From: Chloroflexi bacterium UBA4733
GTDB lineage: Bacteria > Chloroflexota > UBA4733
NCBI GenBank assembly: GCA_002404055.1
Contig: DHIZ01000381.1
Coordinates: 5,598-53,776 of the forward strand
Direction: 5' to 3'
Length of the DNA: 48,179 bases
This document shows, piece by piece, positions 1 to 8,376 of this stretch (its first letter is position 1; each line of letters begins with the position of its first letter). The translations under genes and the position numbers were made by a program. Under the pieces are notes generated by a model, which saw only the letters and a program-made list of their open reading frames with translations, was not told the origin of the DNA and did no database searches.

Positions 1-477
1 TGGTCACTCGATTGGGCGGATGTCTGGATCAACGGGCAGAGCGTGGGTGAGATGGGCATCGAGGCCTGCTTCGCCGGTCACTGGGACATCCCGCTTATCC
101 TGGCACAGGGAGACGAGGCGGCCTGTGCGGAGGCACACGAAGAGTTTCCCGGCGTCGTCACCGCCTGCGTCAAGCATGCGGTGTCCCACGACCTCTGCAC
201 GGGGCTTGACGCCGAGTCGGCTCGCCAACTCACCGCGCTCAAGATCGCCGAGGCGATTGCGAAGGCACGGACCGCAAAGCCGCCTCCCTTCAAGCCGGCC
301 CTGCCCATGACGGTCATGATTCAGTTGACGAGCGTCGAGGCAGCAGGGAAAGCCGCGACCCGACCCGGTGTGCGACGGATTGACGCCTACACCGTGGAAG
401 GCCGGGTCGGACAGCAGTGCGACGTGGTCAGTTGGATCAATGGCACCGGTCTCGACATGCCGGCGGCACGGAGGTGA
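1..477 (+). CDS. M55 family D-aminopeptidase (DppA-like), C-terminal part
   Basis: The reading frame is open from the first base and stops at 475-477, so only the last 158 residues are present. Visible family features are the GEMG segment (its Glu matches the DppA metal-ligand Glu), the following FAGHWDIPLILAQGD stretch (the strand and loop where DppA homologues have FLAGDD), and a C-terminal half rich in Val/Thr strands as in the M55 fold. M55 enzymes are zinc aminopeptidases that release N-terminal D-residues, typically from D-Ala-D-Ala or related peptides, in the cytoplasm. A second, complete M55 gene lies at 8496-9290, and an M28 peptidase follows here tail-to-tail. The N-terminal metal ligands lie outside the window, so activity cannot be judged. 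The family call is confident; the substrate is not. Confidence 0.85.
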   Translation, partial: WSLDWADVWINGQSVGEMGIEACFAGHWDIPLILAQGDEAACAEAHEEFPGVVTACVKHAVSHDLCTGLDAESARQLTALKIAEAIAKARTAKPPPFKPALPMTVMIQLTSVEAAGKAATRPGVRRIDAYTVEGRVGQQCDVVSWINGTGLDMPAARR

Positions 478-541
478 TCTGGTCGTGGAACAGCATCTTC
501 ATTCCGCACGTCGCGCAGCAACTGCCGCACGCGATTGACCA

Positions 542-1744
542 CTATGACGAGAGGCCGCTCACGGCTGCCGCAACGATCTCGGCGGCGGCGGCGAGTGCGG
601 TCGGGCGCATCAGGTTGATCGTGTCCTGCGCCGTGTGAATCGGCAAGCGGGAGTAATCGTCCAGGAAGGCCAGCGCCGGAACGCCGGGGAGGTGAAAGGC
701 TGTTCTGGCCGATGGGTGCCCGGAGCGATCATTGACGATGCACGTCGGGAGGGGCCGGAGGATGTCCAGCACCCCATCCTTCTCTTGCTGGCGCGTGGGC
801 GGCCAGCCCAGGACGTGGACGGTGAGCGGGCCCGCGACTGTACCTACGCAGTCCACCTCGACCACGGCCCGCGTCCGGCGCACCGCAACGGGATTGCCAC
901 GGACGTACTCCACGTCGCCCAGATTGCCCTCGTGGCGGCCGTACTCCTCCGCCCCATAGGCAACGAAATCGATGCCGAAGTGGCGCCGGCTGGTCGCAGT
1001 GAACGCCTCACAAAGCGCGAGCAGCACCGCGGTGCCGGAAGCGTTATCGGTCGCGCCGGGGACGCCGGCCGCGGTGTCATAGTGCGCTGCAACGGTGATG
1101 CGATCCGACTCGCCGCCGGGGGTCCGGCCCACAACAGTGTGCCCGGTCGAGGCGTAGCGCCGCGCGCGTATGCGCAGCCGGACCAGCCTACCGTCGCACT
1201 GGCGGAGCCGCTCGCCAACTGCGTGCGACACCGCGACCGCCGGCACGCGCAGGAACGGATCGCGGATCAGCTTCGTGGACACCGCGGCGGCAGGGCTGAT
1301 GATAACAAGGGCCGCCGGTCGGCGTTCTTCGGCGCTGAGGAGCGTGGAATTCCGGTCGGCATTGATTCTGGTCGCGGCTTCGCCGGCGAGCACCAGGACC
1401 TTGCCCTCGAGATCCGGCGCGAACTCCAGATCGTGCCGGCTCGCCACGCCAAGCAGCGGCGCTTCGACGTCGCAGCTCTCCGTAAAGGTCTGCGCGACAG
1501 CGTCCAGCGGCTCCGGACCGTCGCCCCCGAGCAGCGTGAGTTCCGTCGCCTCGTGGTCCCAACTGGGACAGGGGAAGTCCTGGACCTCCGTTCGCGTGCC
1601 GCAGCGCCGAAAGTGGGCTGCGATGTACTGGACGGCACGCTCGTCACCGGTCGTACCGCTCAGTCGCGGCCCGATCTCCTCGCAGAGCACCCGCAGATGT
1701 GCCCAGAGCCGCTCTTTGTCAAGGAGCATCGGCATGGCAACCAT
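542..1744 (-). CDS. M28 family zinc aminopeptidase
   Basis: A soluble protein of about 400 residues with the M28 co-catalytic zinc motifs in order: AAHYDTAAGVPGATDNASG (His and bridging Asp), AYGAEEYG (catalytic Glu-Glu pair), VEVDCVG (Asp) and HTAQDT near the end (His). An inserted PA-like apical segment lies around residues 100-200. No signal peptide is visible, so a cytoplasmic exopeptidase acting on imported peptides is likely. The start is uncertain: ATG at 1744 or 1735 both sit near the AAGGGA motif, while TTG 1765 lacks support. The gene is transcribed away from a promoter/leader region (1770-1980) that is duplicated in front of the complete M55 gene and an SBP gene near 9.3-9.6 kb. 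This links M28, M55 and SBP genes as parts of one repeated unit, presumably for peptide use. Confidence 0.88.
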   Translation of the reverse strand: MVAMPMLLDKERLWAHLRVLCEEIGPRLSGTTGDERAVQYIAAHFRRCGTRTEVQDFPCPSWDHEATELTLLGGDGPEPLDAVAQTFTESCDVEAPLLGVASRHDLEFAPDLEGKVLVLAGEAATRINADRNSTLLSAEERRPAALVIISPAAAVSTKLIRDPFLRVPAVAVSHAVGERLRQCDGRLVRLRIRARRYASTGHTVVGRTPGGESDRITVAAHYDTAAGVPGATDNASGTAVLLALCEAFTATSRRHFGIDFVAYGAEEYGRHEGNLGDVEYVRGNPVAVRRTRAVVEVDCVGTVAGPLTVHVLGWPPTRQQEKDGVLDILRPLPTCIVNDRSGHPSARTAFHLPGVPALAFLDDYSRLPIHTAQDTINLMRPTALAAAAEIVAAAVSGLSS

Positions 1745-1769
1745 CTTCCCTTCTGTCAGTGGCAATACT

Positions 1770-1980
1770 GCAGCGTCAGCCGTGGACCTCTTGGACCAGC
1801 GCAGGCAACCCTGTCGGCTTCCGCACGAACCAGTTGTATGACGTCCATTGACAAGCTCTGCGAGCTACCATACAATACCGCCGGATGAGCGCGCAGGCAA
1901 GCATGCCGCGGTCTGCTGCGGCGCTCTCCGGTGAGCGCGCGGAACAAGCGCAGGGTTCTCCAGAGCAAAGGAGCAGTCCA
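1770..1980 (+). repeat. Duplicated promoter/leader region, copy 1 (gene lost)
   Basis: About 210 bases match 9329-9605 with scattered substitutions and one deletion of roughly 60 bases. Shared blocks are GCAGCGTCAGC, TGGACCTCTTGG, GTCGGCTTCCGCACG, the TTGACA promoter, GGATGAGCG, the hairpin GCGCTC...AGCGC, AGGGTTCTC and the ribosome-binding site AGCAAAGGAG. In copy 2 this leads into an SBP start codon. Here ATG is replaced by ATT at 1980-1982, followed two codons later by a stop, and no SBP reading frame follows. Copy 1 therefore keeps its regulatory DNA but has lost the gene. Confidence 0.8.
1848..1876 (+). promoter_or_regulatory. Near-consensus sigma-70 promoter without a downstream gene
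   Basis: TTGACA at 1848-1853, a 17-base spacer, then TACAAT at 1871-1876. The same positions in copy 2 read TTGACA-N17-TACGAT. A short leader with a 6-bp hairpin (1921-1926 with 1933-1938) and a good ribosome-binding site follow, but no gene. The promoter could still make a short transcript. Confidence 0.7.
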
Positions 1981-2160
1981 TTCCGTCATGACAGGGTCGT
2001 ACATGCCGGGGGAGGTGGGCCTTGCTGAGGTAGGTAGTTAGTGAGAGCTGACGAGCGATGAAAGGGGATCCTCCATGCTCCCGGGTGCTCTATCTGTCAT
2101 GCTGCGGGTGTTGCGGGCTGGGGAGCGGACTTCGGATACCTGCGGTGGGACCTCTGGGCC
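1981..2160. other. Non-coding stretch after the orphan promoter
   Basis: Between the lost SBP start and the end of the minus-strand glycosidase-like gene there is no convincing reading frame, hairpin terminator or RNA gene. It is probably the scar left by deletion of the SBP gene. Confidence 0.4.
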
Positions 2161-4425
2161 CTATGCGTGGCTGTACGACACGGCTACCGCCGCGTAGCCG
2201 TCCACCGCCGGAACCGTGATCGTGGTGCTCGGGCTGGCCGCAGCGGCCACACTCCCGGTGCTCCCGGCGGACCGCACTGCCGCCAGGCGTCGTCCGCTGC
2301 GCAGTTCCACGACGGACCGCACCTGTGCATCAGGCGGCAACCGCATCTGCACCAGCAGATCGAGCGGACCGGCCCCGCTCTCGACCACCGCATGCGGCGC
2401 CTCGTAGCGCGGGCCTCGGTAGTCCAGGACGTGGAGCACGTGCAACCCCGGCTTTGTCATGAGGACGCCCACGATTCCTTCCACCGGCGGCGCTGGCCCC
2501 CCGCCGGTCGGCGCCGCCCGAATCGAGAAGGGGACGGTGGCACCACTCAGCCAGGTCACCAGGGCGGCCGTGGCGCGGCGCACGGCCGGCAGGTGGTGGA
2601 AGAAATGCTGGCGCTCCCGCTCGCGGTGATAGAGGCACGGCAGATCCGACACGAGGTAGCAGACCCGCCCCTGGCCGAAGCGCCGCACCACCACACCGGG
2701 GCCTTCGACCACCGCGCCGACCATCGATTCGGCGACGACCAGGGGTGTCGCCTCGCCCGCGGCCCCGGCGAGGCGGACTCGCGTCCGAACCGGCTGCGGC
2801 AACAGCGTTCCCGCCGGGAGCTCCGACCCGAGCACCACCGGCCACGGCTCGAGGATGCGCACATACGTGTCGAAGATCGCCGCCTCCGTGCCGGCGTAGT
2901 GGACGCCCAGCAAGTCGGCCAGCCCAAAATCGCCGCGTGCGCGTCCGTACTCGTCGTACAGCGAGGCCTCGTGCGTGGTCAGCAGGCCGCCGCCGGCCGC
3001 CACGTAGGCGCGCACGGTAGCAAGCTGACGGTCGGAGAGGCAGGTCGCCGCCGGCAGTAACAGCACCGGGTAGCGGCGCAACGCCGCGCCATCCTCCAGG
3101 AGCGACTCGGGCACCGGGCACACCTGGACCTGGCCGTCGAGCAGCGTGTGGAACAGGGCGTGGTAGGCGGCGTTGTAGGCGCCTGCGCCGCCCGGTGCGC
3201 GTTCGGCGGTGGTCTGCACATACGGGAGCGCGGCGAACGGTGCGACAAGCAGCCCCTCCAGGGGGCCACCGGCGCCGGCCGCGCGAGCGACGAAGTCGAA
3301 GAGTTCGCGCACGTCGCCATCGCCCGCGCGGTCGTAGTAGAGGCGGTTGCCACTGGCGATCGCCGGTGTCCCGCCGGCAGCGATGGTGGCAAAACCTTCG
3401 AGCAGCGTGTCGCGCCGCTGCTCGAAGATCCGTGGGTAGGGGCCATAGTTGCCGATGTAGTTCCACGCCGGCCGATCCAAGCTGGCGGTAAGGAGGCTGA
3501 CGGCGATCTTGTCCCGGTAGTCCCGCCCGGCCTCGACGAGGTTGCCGTCCACGGCCAGGATCAGCGGGTCGAACCGGTTGCGCAGCCCGCTGTGCGCCAA
3601 CGAGGGCCGGTTGATGAGGATGGGCAGGCGTCCTGCGCCTGCGACGGCCTGCGCCAGCTCGCGGAGGAAGGCCACGCCATCGGCGTTGCGCCAGGCCAGC
3701 AACTCCCAGAACAGGTCGCGCTGGGGGTCGGCGTCGGCAGCGCTACGCCAGGGAGGCAGGTCGTGGCCCGTCGCCACGCGGAACTGCTCCCGACAGGCGT
3801 CACAGTGGCAGATGCGGCCGTACTGGTCGCCGAATGGCCCATCGAAGTAGAGTGCGTCCACGCGGTAGGCGCTGGCGACCGCGGCGACGATCTCCCTAAT
3901 CGCCGTCCGGTAGCTGCCGGACGTACAGACGTGACGCAGCTCCGGCAGCCCCAGCGTGCCGAGGAACTGGTGCGGTATCGCCCGGCCCTCGGGGTCGCGC
4001 GCCAGCCAGTCTGGATGTCCCTCCACCTGCCACGGCGGCAGCCAGTGGCCCACCGGGAGGTAGGCCACGACGCGGATCCCCGCTGCATGGCAGTGCGTCA
4101 CCGTCTCCGCGAGCAGGTCGCGTCCGGATCGCTCCAGCTCCGGGTGCAGCCGCAGGTGTGGCGTCGGGAAGTGGGCCCAGTAGCCGATCGTGCCGAAGCG
4201 CAGGGTATCGGCGCCGAGCTCGCCCAAGCGCTCGACCATCCGTGCCGGATCGTACTCGATGGTGGGCCACAGCGGGGCCCAGTAGCTCTCAAGGAGCACC
4301 ACCCGGGCATGCCGCAGCCCCGCGACGCCGGACCGGATACTCAACGATTCAGCAGCGGCAGGCAGACCGCCCCGGGGCGTCACCTCTGGCTGTTGTCCCG
4401 CCGCGTGCGGGCGGTGCTCGCTCAA
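2161..4425 (-). CDS. GH42-like putative glycoside hydrolase with beta-galactosidase trimerisation-type domain
   Basis: A 754-residue protein. Residues ~30-380 look like a TIM-barrel glycosidase domain, with LGADTLRFGTIGYW, VVAYLPVGHWLPPW and VDALYFDGPFGD segments followed by a CHCDACREQF cysteine cluster like the zinc site of GH42 enzymes. Residues ~390-600 resemble the glutamine-amidotransferase-like trimerisation domain (PVLLLPAATCLSDRQLATVRAYVAAGGGLL). The C-terminal ~130 residues are beta-rich. No signal peptide is seen. The start is TTG, chosen because AGGAGG lies six bases upstream. It is the last gene of a nitrilase-SBP-glycosidase row, 55 bases after the SBP stop. Catalytic acids cannot be assigned and the substrate is unknown; a galactoside or another glycoside is a guess. 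Confidence 0.75.
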   Translation of the reverse strand: MSEHRPHAAGQQPEVTPRGGLPAAAESLSIRSGVAGLRHARVVLLESYWAPLWPTIEYDPARMVERLGELGADTLRFGTIGYWAHFPTPHLRLHPELERSGRDLLAETVTHCHAAGIRVVAYLPVGHWLPPWQVEGHPDWLARDPEGRAIPHQFLGTLGLPELRHVCTSGSYRTAIREIVAAVASAYRVDALYFDGPFGDQYGRICHCDACREQFRVATGHDLPPWRSAADADPQRDLFWELLAWRNADGVAFLRELAQAVAGAGRLPILINRPSLAHSGLRNRFDPLILAVDGNLVEAGRDYRDKIAVSLLTASLDRPAWNYIGNYGPYPRIFEQRRDTLLEGFATIAAGGTPAIASGNRLYYDRAGDGDVRELFDFVARAAGAGGPLEGLLVAPFAALPYVQTTAERAPGGAGAYNAAYHALFHTLLDGQVQVCPVPESLLEDGAALRRYPVLLLPAATCLSDRQLATVRAYVAAGGGLLTTHEASLYDEYGRARGDFGLADLLGVHYAGTEAAIFDTYVRILEPWPVVLGSELPAGTLLPQPVRTRVRLAGAAGEATPLVVAESMVGAVVEGPGVVVRRFGQGRVCYLVSDLPCLYHRERERQHFFHHLPAVRRATAALVTWLSGATVPFSIRAAPTGGGPAPPVEGIVGVLMTKPGLHVLHVLDYRGPRYEAPHAVVESGAGPLDLLVQMRLPPDAQVRSVVELRSGRRLAAVRSAGSTGSVAAAASPSTTITVPAVDGYAAVAVSYSHA

Positions 4426-4480
4426 GCAGTCCCTCCTGCGCGGTGCGCGTCCAGCACGGCGGTCGCGCGCGGCGTGGCCA

Positions 4481-6073
4481 TCAGGCCTTCGGCCGGTTCT
4501 GCAGCATAGCGTTCAGGGTGGGGGTGATCTTGGCCGCGACATCGCTGGCTGTCGCTTGGCCGTCCCAGGCCGGCTTCAGCCCGTCGTTGATGACCTTGCT
4601 CCACTGATCCCAGCCGGGCACATACCACCAGGGACTGAACCCCGCCGTGGCCACCGGATCGTAGAAGGCTTCGATGAACCGGCTGGGCTGGCCATCCTTC
4701 GGCAGACCGTATTTCGCCATCGACTTCCGGCCGGGGTCCCAGACGCCGTTGACGCCGAGCATCTTCTGGACGTCGTCGGAGACCATGAAGGTGTTCCAGG
4801 CCCAGGCTTCGTCGGGGTGCTTCGCGCCGCTCACGATGGCAAAGCCCTGGCCGCCGACAATCTGCACCTGGTCCGGTCCGCCCGTGGGGATGGGCGCTAC
4901 GTCCCAGTTCTTGACCGCCACCCCTTTATCGTGCAGGTAGGCAATCAGGCCGATCCACGCGTGGTCCATGCCATAGAGGCCCAGGGTGAACTGCTGCTTG
5001 CCGTTCGCCTGCTTGCTGATCGCCGTGGCCTCGGCGCCGTAGGGCGTGACGTTGCTCTTCACGCGGGCGTCAAGGAGCGTCTGCAGCGCCTGCTCCGACG
5101 CGGCGGTGTCGAAGGTCGCCTTGGTGAGGGCCTTGTCGAAGTAGCTTCCGCCAAGGCTGCCATAGAGCGCATAGAGCCAGTACAGGTCGTTAGCGTACTG
5201 GAAGCCGTAGATCTTCTGGTCGCCTTTCTTCAGCGTCAGCTTGCTCGCTATACCCCATAGGTCATTCCAGGTCCAGCCCGGCTTGGGGTAGGCGACGCCG
5301 GCTTCGTCGAACACATCCTTGTCGTAGTAGATGGCGCTGGTGCCCATGTCGATCGGCAGCCCGTAGTGTTTGCCGTTGACGGCGTAGTTGCTCATGCGAG
5401 CGGGGAAGATGTCGGCAATCCAACCGGACGTCGGACTCCCCGCTTTGGCGATGCGGTCGTCGATGGGCTGGAGCAGGCCCTGCAACGCGGCGATGATGGC
5501 CCACTCATTGGGCGTGCTGGTGCCATCGGGCGGCGTGCCGCCGGCCGTGAGCGTGATCAACTTGGGCAGCATGTCGTTGTAGCCGACGGCCAGGCCGTCC
5601 CACTTGATGGAGGGGTTGCGCTCCTCGAAGAGGTCGACGATCGGCTTGAAGCCGTTGTCCCAGAGCGTGCCGGTGAAGAAGTGCTCGAACTCCATGGCCA
5701 CCGGCGCCTTCCCCGGCGCGGCGCTGCTCGCTGCCAGGCTCGTCGCGGCCGGCGCGGTGGCCGAGGTCGTGGCGGCAGTACTGGCGCGCGCCGCCGATGA
5801 GGCGGTCGTCGGCGCTGTGGTGGCCGTGCCGGTGGTACTGGCGGGCGCGGCGCTCGTCGCCGTAGTCGCGCCCAGCGAGGCGCTGCTCGTCCCCGTACCG
5901 GCCCCGGACCCGCCGCAGGCCGCGAGGCCGACCGCCGCGACGCTGCCCAGTCCCGCAAGCAGCACGACGCGGCGGGTCCGGCGTACCTCCGCCCCTGCGC
6001 GTTGGACAGCTCCGTTCGGTGCTGCCCTCGCGCCAGCCTCCCGGCCTGCATCCACAGCGAATTGGTCAACCAT
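4481..6073 (-). CDS. ABC transporter sugar-type substrate-binding lipoprotein (SBP 1)
   Basis: A 530-residue family 1 extracellular solute-binding protein. It has an Arg-rich, twin-arginine-like N-region, a hydrophobic segment VVLLAGLGSVAAVG, a lipobox LAAC, then about 80 residues of almost pure Ala/Ser/Thr linker before the binding domain (EFEHFFTGTLWDNGFKPIVD). The body has the usual LTAGGTPPD and WAFNTFM-like positions of MalE/UgpB relatives (here LTAGGTPPDG, WAWNTFMVS). It would be anchored to the outer face of the membrane and capture a sugar or glycoside. ATG 6073 is preferred because AGGAG lies nine bases upstream; GTG 6082 overlaps that site. Its start overlaps the nitrilase stop by eight bases, implying coupling. 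Its linker shares a 60-bp identical block with a truncated SBP at 7933-8310. No permease gene is nearby. Confidence 0.9.
   Translation of the reverse strand: MVDQFAVDAGREAGARAAPNGAVQRAGAEVRRTRRVVLLAGLGSVAAVGLAACGGSGAGTGTSSASLGATTATSAAPASTTGTATTAPTTASSAARASTAATTSATAPAATSLAASSAAPGKAPVAMEFEHFFTGTLWDNGFKPIVDLFEERNPSIKWDGLAVGYNDMLPKLITLTAGGTPPDGTSTPNEWAIIAALQGLLQPIDDRIAKAGSPTSGWIADIFPARMSNYAVNGKHYGLPIDMGTSAIYYDKDVFDEAGVAYPKPGWTWNDLWGIASKLTLKKGDQKIYGFQYANDLYWLYALYGSLGGSYFDKALTKATFDTAASEQALQTLLDARVKSNVTPYGAEATAISKQANGKQQFTLGLYGMDHAWIGLIAYLHDKGVAVKNWDVAPIPTGGPDQVQIVGGQGFAIVSGAKHPDEAWAWNTFMVSDDVQKMLGVNGVWDPGRKSMAKYGLPKDGQPSRFIEAFYDPVATAGFSPWWYVPGWDQWSKVINDGLKPAWDGQATASDVAAKITPTLNAMLQNRPKA
5738..5797 (-). 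repeat. 60-bp identical direct repeat, copy A (inside SBP 1 linker)
   Basis: These 60 bases are identical to 8023-8082. They encode the last part of the Ala/Ser/Thr linker. Flanks outside the block diverge at once on the 5738 side, which marks a recombination or gene-conversion edge. Confidence 0.9.
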
Positions 6074-7580
6074 GACCGTCACTCCTCTCCACGGCAGCGC
6101 CCATGCTGCCGGTGTGCATGCGTCCTAACAAGGTGGACGAGTCCTCCTCTGCTACGGCAATGTGAGTCATACTCGCCGCCGGCGCCGCCATTCCCACGGT
6201 CTCACCCGGCTCCTCGCTGACTACCGGGACCATCCCGCAACTAGGCGGCGGGCGGCGTTGGCGAAGTGACCCTCCGCAGTCAGGGTCGGTGAACTGATCA
6301 TAGATGTGTGGACGCCGCTGGGTCCAGTTCACGTCGCGGAAGCACCCGCCGTTCCACAGCCGGAAATCGCCGTCGAGATCAGCCTCGGCGAAGATGCTAT
6401 CGACATCTCCCTCGTTCCAGGCGAGGATGTCCCCTTTGCGGTCCACGATGCAACTCCCCTGTGCCTGATTGCGGGCGACCGCGAGACACAGTTGGTTGTC
6501 CATGGCACGGGTGCGCATGATGGCGCGCCAGCGTTCTTCGTTGAATATAGGGGGACCTGGCGTCCAGCGGTCGGCGCGATGGTCGCCCATGATGGGCAGT
6601 GCCAGCACGTCCGCGCCGCCCAAACCGACCATGCGTGCTGACTCCACGGCGGAACTGTCCATGCAGATGTTGCAGCCGATTCGGCCTATCTCAGTGGCGA
6701 AGACCGGGAACGAGGTTCCGGGCCGCAGACCGGAGAGCGCCTCGCTAAGCATGGCCAGGTGAACCTTGCGATACCGGCCGTCCACCGTGCCGTCAGGCGC
6801 CATCAGTATCGCGCTGTTGTAGGCGGCATCCCCGTCGCGCTCGTACATGCCGATCACCAGGCGGACACGGTACTGCCGCGCGATCTGGGCGAAGGTTTCG
6901 GTCTCCGGGCCTGGGGCCGCCACGGCGAGGTCGAGCGGGTGGCCGCGCACGCCCCACTGCAGCGCGACCTCGGGAAGCACTATCAAGTGCGGTTCCCAGG
7001 CACGGCACGCCGATTCGCACAAGCTCCCGTAGTGGTCGACGTTCGCGCGCACGGCCGGAACGGTCGCCGGACGAGAGCGCGCGTGACCCGTGACGACCGC
7101 GATTCGTACCGGACGACGGAGCGGCACCCGCTCTTCCGTCGCCGCCACCTGAGGAGTTGACCACACCGCGCGGCCCGTCGTCGCCCAGCGGTAGGTGCAG
7201 CGAATGACGAGCACCGAGGCCCCGTGCGGCGCCCGCGCAGTGCGTGCGAAGCGAAGCGTTCCTCCGCCGGCCGACTCTGGCAGCAGGTAGTCCCATCGGC
7301 TGTAGTTGACGTGCTCCGCCGACGTATCGAGGGGAAGCCGCGCCCAGTGGGCGGTGCAGGTGAGGACGTCCCTTGGATGCTCGATCCCGTCCAACCGGGC
7401 GATGGCCGAGAGCGCGTAACTCTGGCCAGGGAGGATCCCGGTGTACTCGAACTGCCAGCCGCCACAGCACGTGCGCGAGCCGTTGGCAGCCGTCACGAAG
7501 CTCCCTTCGCCATCGGCCGTCGTGATCGGCGTGGCTGTGGGATGCGGGGACCATGCCGCCGCCGCCGCAAGCTCAGGCAT
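6066..7580 (-). CDS. Carbon-nitrogen hydrolase (nitrilase superfamily) with extra N-terminal domain
   Basis: A 504-residue protein. Residues ~1-150 form a beta-rich domain not needed for the fold (SFVTAANGSRTCC, FEYTGILPGQSYALS), perhaps carbohydrate- or protein-binding. The rest is a CN-hydrolase with the Glu-Lys-Cys triad visible as VVLPEVAL (Glu), GRYRKVHL (Lys) and GCNICMDSS (Cys). Such enzymes hydrolyse amides or nitriles, usually releasing ammonia. The start at 7580 is supported by GAGGAG seven or eight bases upstream; the frame is open further up to GTG 7706 but that part overlaps another reading frame and lacks family character. It heads an operon with SBP 1 (eight-base overlap) and the GH42-like gene. 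The C-terminal ~50 residues are low in homology cues. The specific amide substrate cannot be read from sequence. Confidence 0.87.
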   Translation of the reverse strand: MPELAAAAAWSPHPTATPITTADGEGSFVTAANGSRTCCGGWQFEYTGILPGQSYALSAIARLDGIEHPRDVLTCTAHWARLPLDTSAEHVNYSRWDYLLPESAGGGTLRFARTARAPHGASVLVIRCTYRWATTGRAVWSTPQVAATEERVPLRRPVRIAVVTGHARSRPATVPAVRANVDHYGSLCESACRAWEPHLIVLPEVALQWGVRGHPLDLAVAAPGPETETFAQIARQYRVRLVIGMYERDGDAAYNSAILMAPDGTVDGRYRKVHLAMLSEALSGLRPGTSFPVFATEIGRIGCNICMDSSAVESARMVGLGGADVLALPIMGDHRADRWTPGPPIFNEERWRAIMRTRAMDNQLCLAVARNQAQGSCIVDRKGDILAWNEGDVDSIFAEADLDGDFRLWNGGCFRDVNWTQRRPHIYDQFTDPDCGGSLRQRRPPPSCGMVPVVSEEPGETVGMAAPAASMTHIAVAEEDSSTLLGRMHTGSMGAAVERSDGHG

Positions 7581-7737
7581 CTGCTCGCTCCTCGCAATTC
7601 CCTTCAGGCTTCTTGACCAACCGATCCGCGGCCCTCGCCCCGCCCCCGTCCGCGCTTCCGGGCGAACCGCAGCCGGCGAGCGCGCCGCCCACACCGGCGG
7701 CCACACATACGCTCCCTACGAGGCGACGTCGGGTCAT
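7573..7737 (-). pseudogene. Short lipoprotein fragment (signal peptide plus ~30 residues)
   Basis: A 54-residue frame beginning MTRRRLVGSV, with a hydrophobic core and lipobox LAGC, then about 30 polar residues before a stop. It resembles the head of the Tat-like lipoproteins in this window but has no body; the nitrilase start overlaps its end. There is no strong ribosome-binding site. Either it is a relic of an SBP whose body was lost, or a genuine tiny lipoprotein. The relic reading is preferred because a second SBP relic lies just upstream. Confidence 0.5.
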
Positions 7738-7932
7738 GCCTGCTTCGCCCCCCCTCGGTCTCGGAGACCTATCGCTGTAGCTGCTTGATCGCCTGATCGA
7801 GTGGACATATCGCTCCTCTCTTCTGTCGTGCTCGTCGGCGAATGCCGTACGAGAGTCGCACTGGTGCGCGTGCCACGGGCCGCTGGCATGAGCCAACCAG
7901 GCCACCGAACCGCACCCAGTGCATCCGCCGTA

Positions 7933-8310
7933 TCACACCGTCTGCACCGAGCCCTGATCGCTCTCCCGTGTCATCACCTCGCTTCCCTGTCGCTCATCGT
8001 TTGGCGCGTGCCTCGGGTCAACGCTCGTCGCGGCCGGCGCGGTGGCCGAGGTCGTGGCGGCAGTACTGGCGCGCGCCGCCGAGGACGTGGTACTTGGCGC
8101 AGCGGTGGTCGAGGGAGCCGAGGTGCTCCTGCTGGCGGTCGCAGGGCTCGTCGCCACGGTCGTCGCCAGAGAGGCGCTGCTCGTCCCTGCGCTCGCGCCG
8201 GCCCCGCCGCACGCCGCCAGGCCGATCGCCGCGACGCCGCCGAGCCCGGCCACGAGCAGCGCCCGGCGGGACCGCCGTGATGCCGGGCGGTTGGCCTCAG
8301 GCATGATCAT
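7933..8310 (-). pseudogene. Truncated SBP: signal peptide and Ala/Ser/Thr linker only
   Basis: A 125-residue frame with ATG 8310 preceded by GAGGAG at six bases. Residues ~10-35 (RRSRRALLVAGLGGVAAIG, lipobox LAAC) and the following ~70-residue Ala/Ser/Thr linker closely match SBP 1. The similarity ends abruptly after the 60-bp identical block at 8023; the final 25 or so residues are unrelated and a stop follows. The whole ligand-binding domain is absent. It still has a promoter (8377-8405), so a secreted linker peptide might be made, but transport function is lost. Confidence 0.8.
8023..8082 (-). repeat. 60-bp identical direct repeat, copy B (breakpoint of truncated SBP)
   Basis: Identical to 5738-5797. 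Its 8023 edge is exactly where SBP homology ends in the truncated gene, so it sits at the rearrangement breakpoint. Confidence 0.9.
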
Positions 8311-8376
8311 CCTCTGCTCCTCTTGGACAGCCCTACGTGTACTTCCAGGCGCGAGGCATTTAGTCACGCACTGTAC

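Noticed and set aside
417..541. Frame after the partial M55 gene reading GTEVIWSWNSIFIPHVAQQL, possibly a frameshifted M55 tail
   Set aside because: The M55 gene already ends at a sensible place and I cannot tie the extra stretch to the family; too short to call.
635..1888. 417-residue plus-strand frame opposite the M28 gene
   Set aside because: It mirrors a gene with clear zinc motifs and has no domain of its own; long antisense frames are expected at this GC content.
3148..4509. 453-residue plus-strand frame opposite the GH42-like gene
   Set aside because: Antisense shadow with no recognisable domain.
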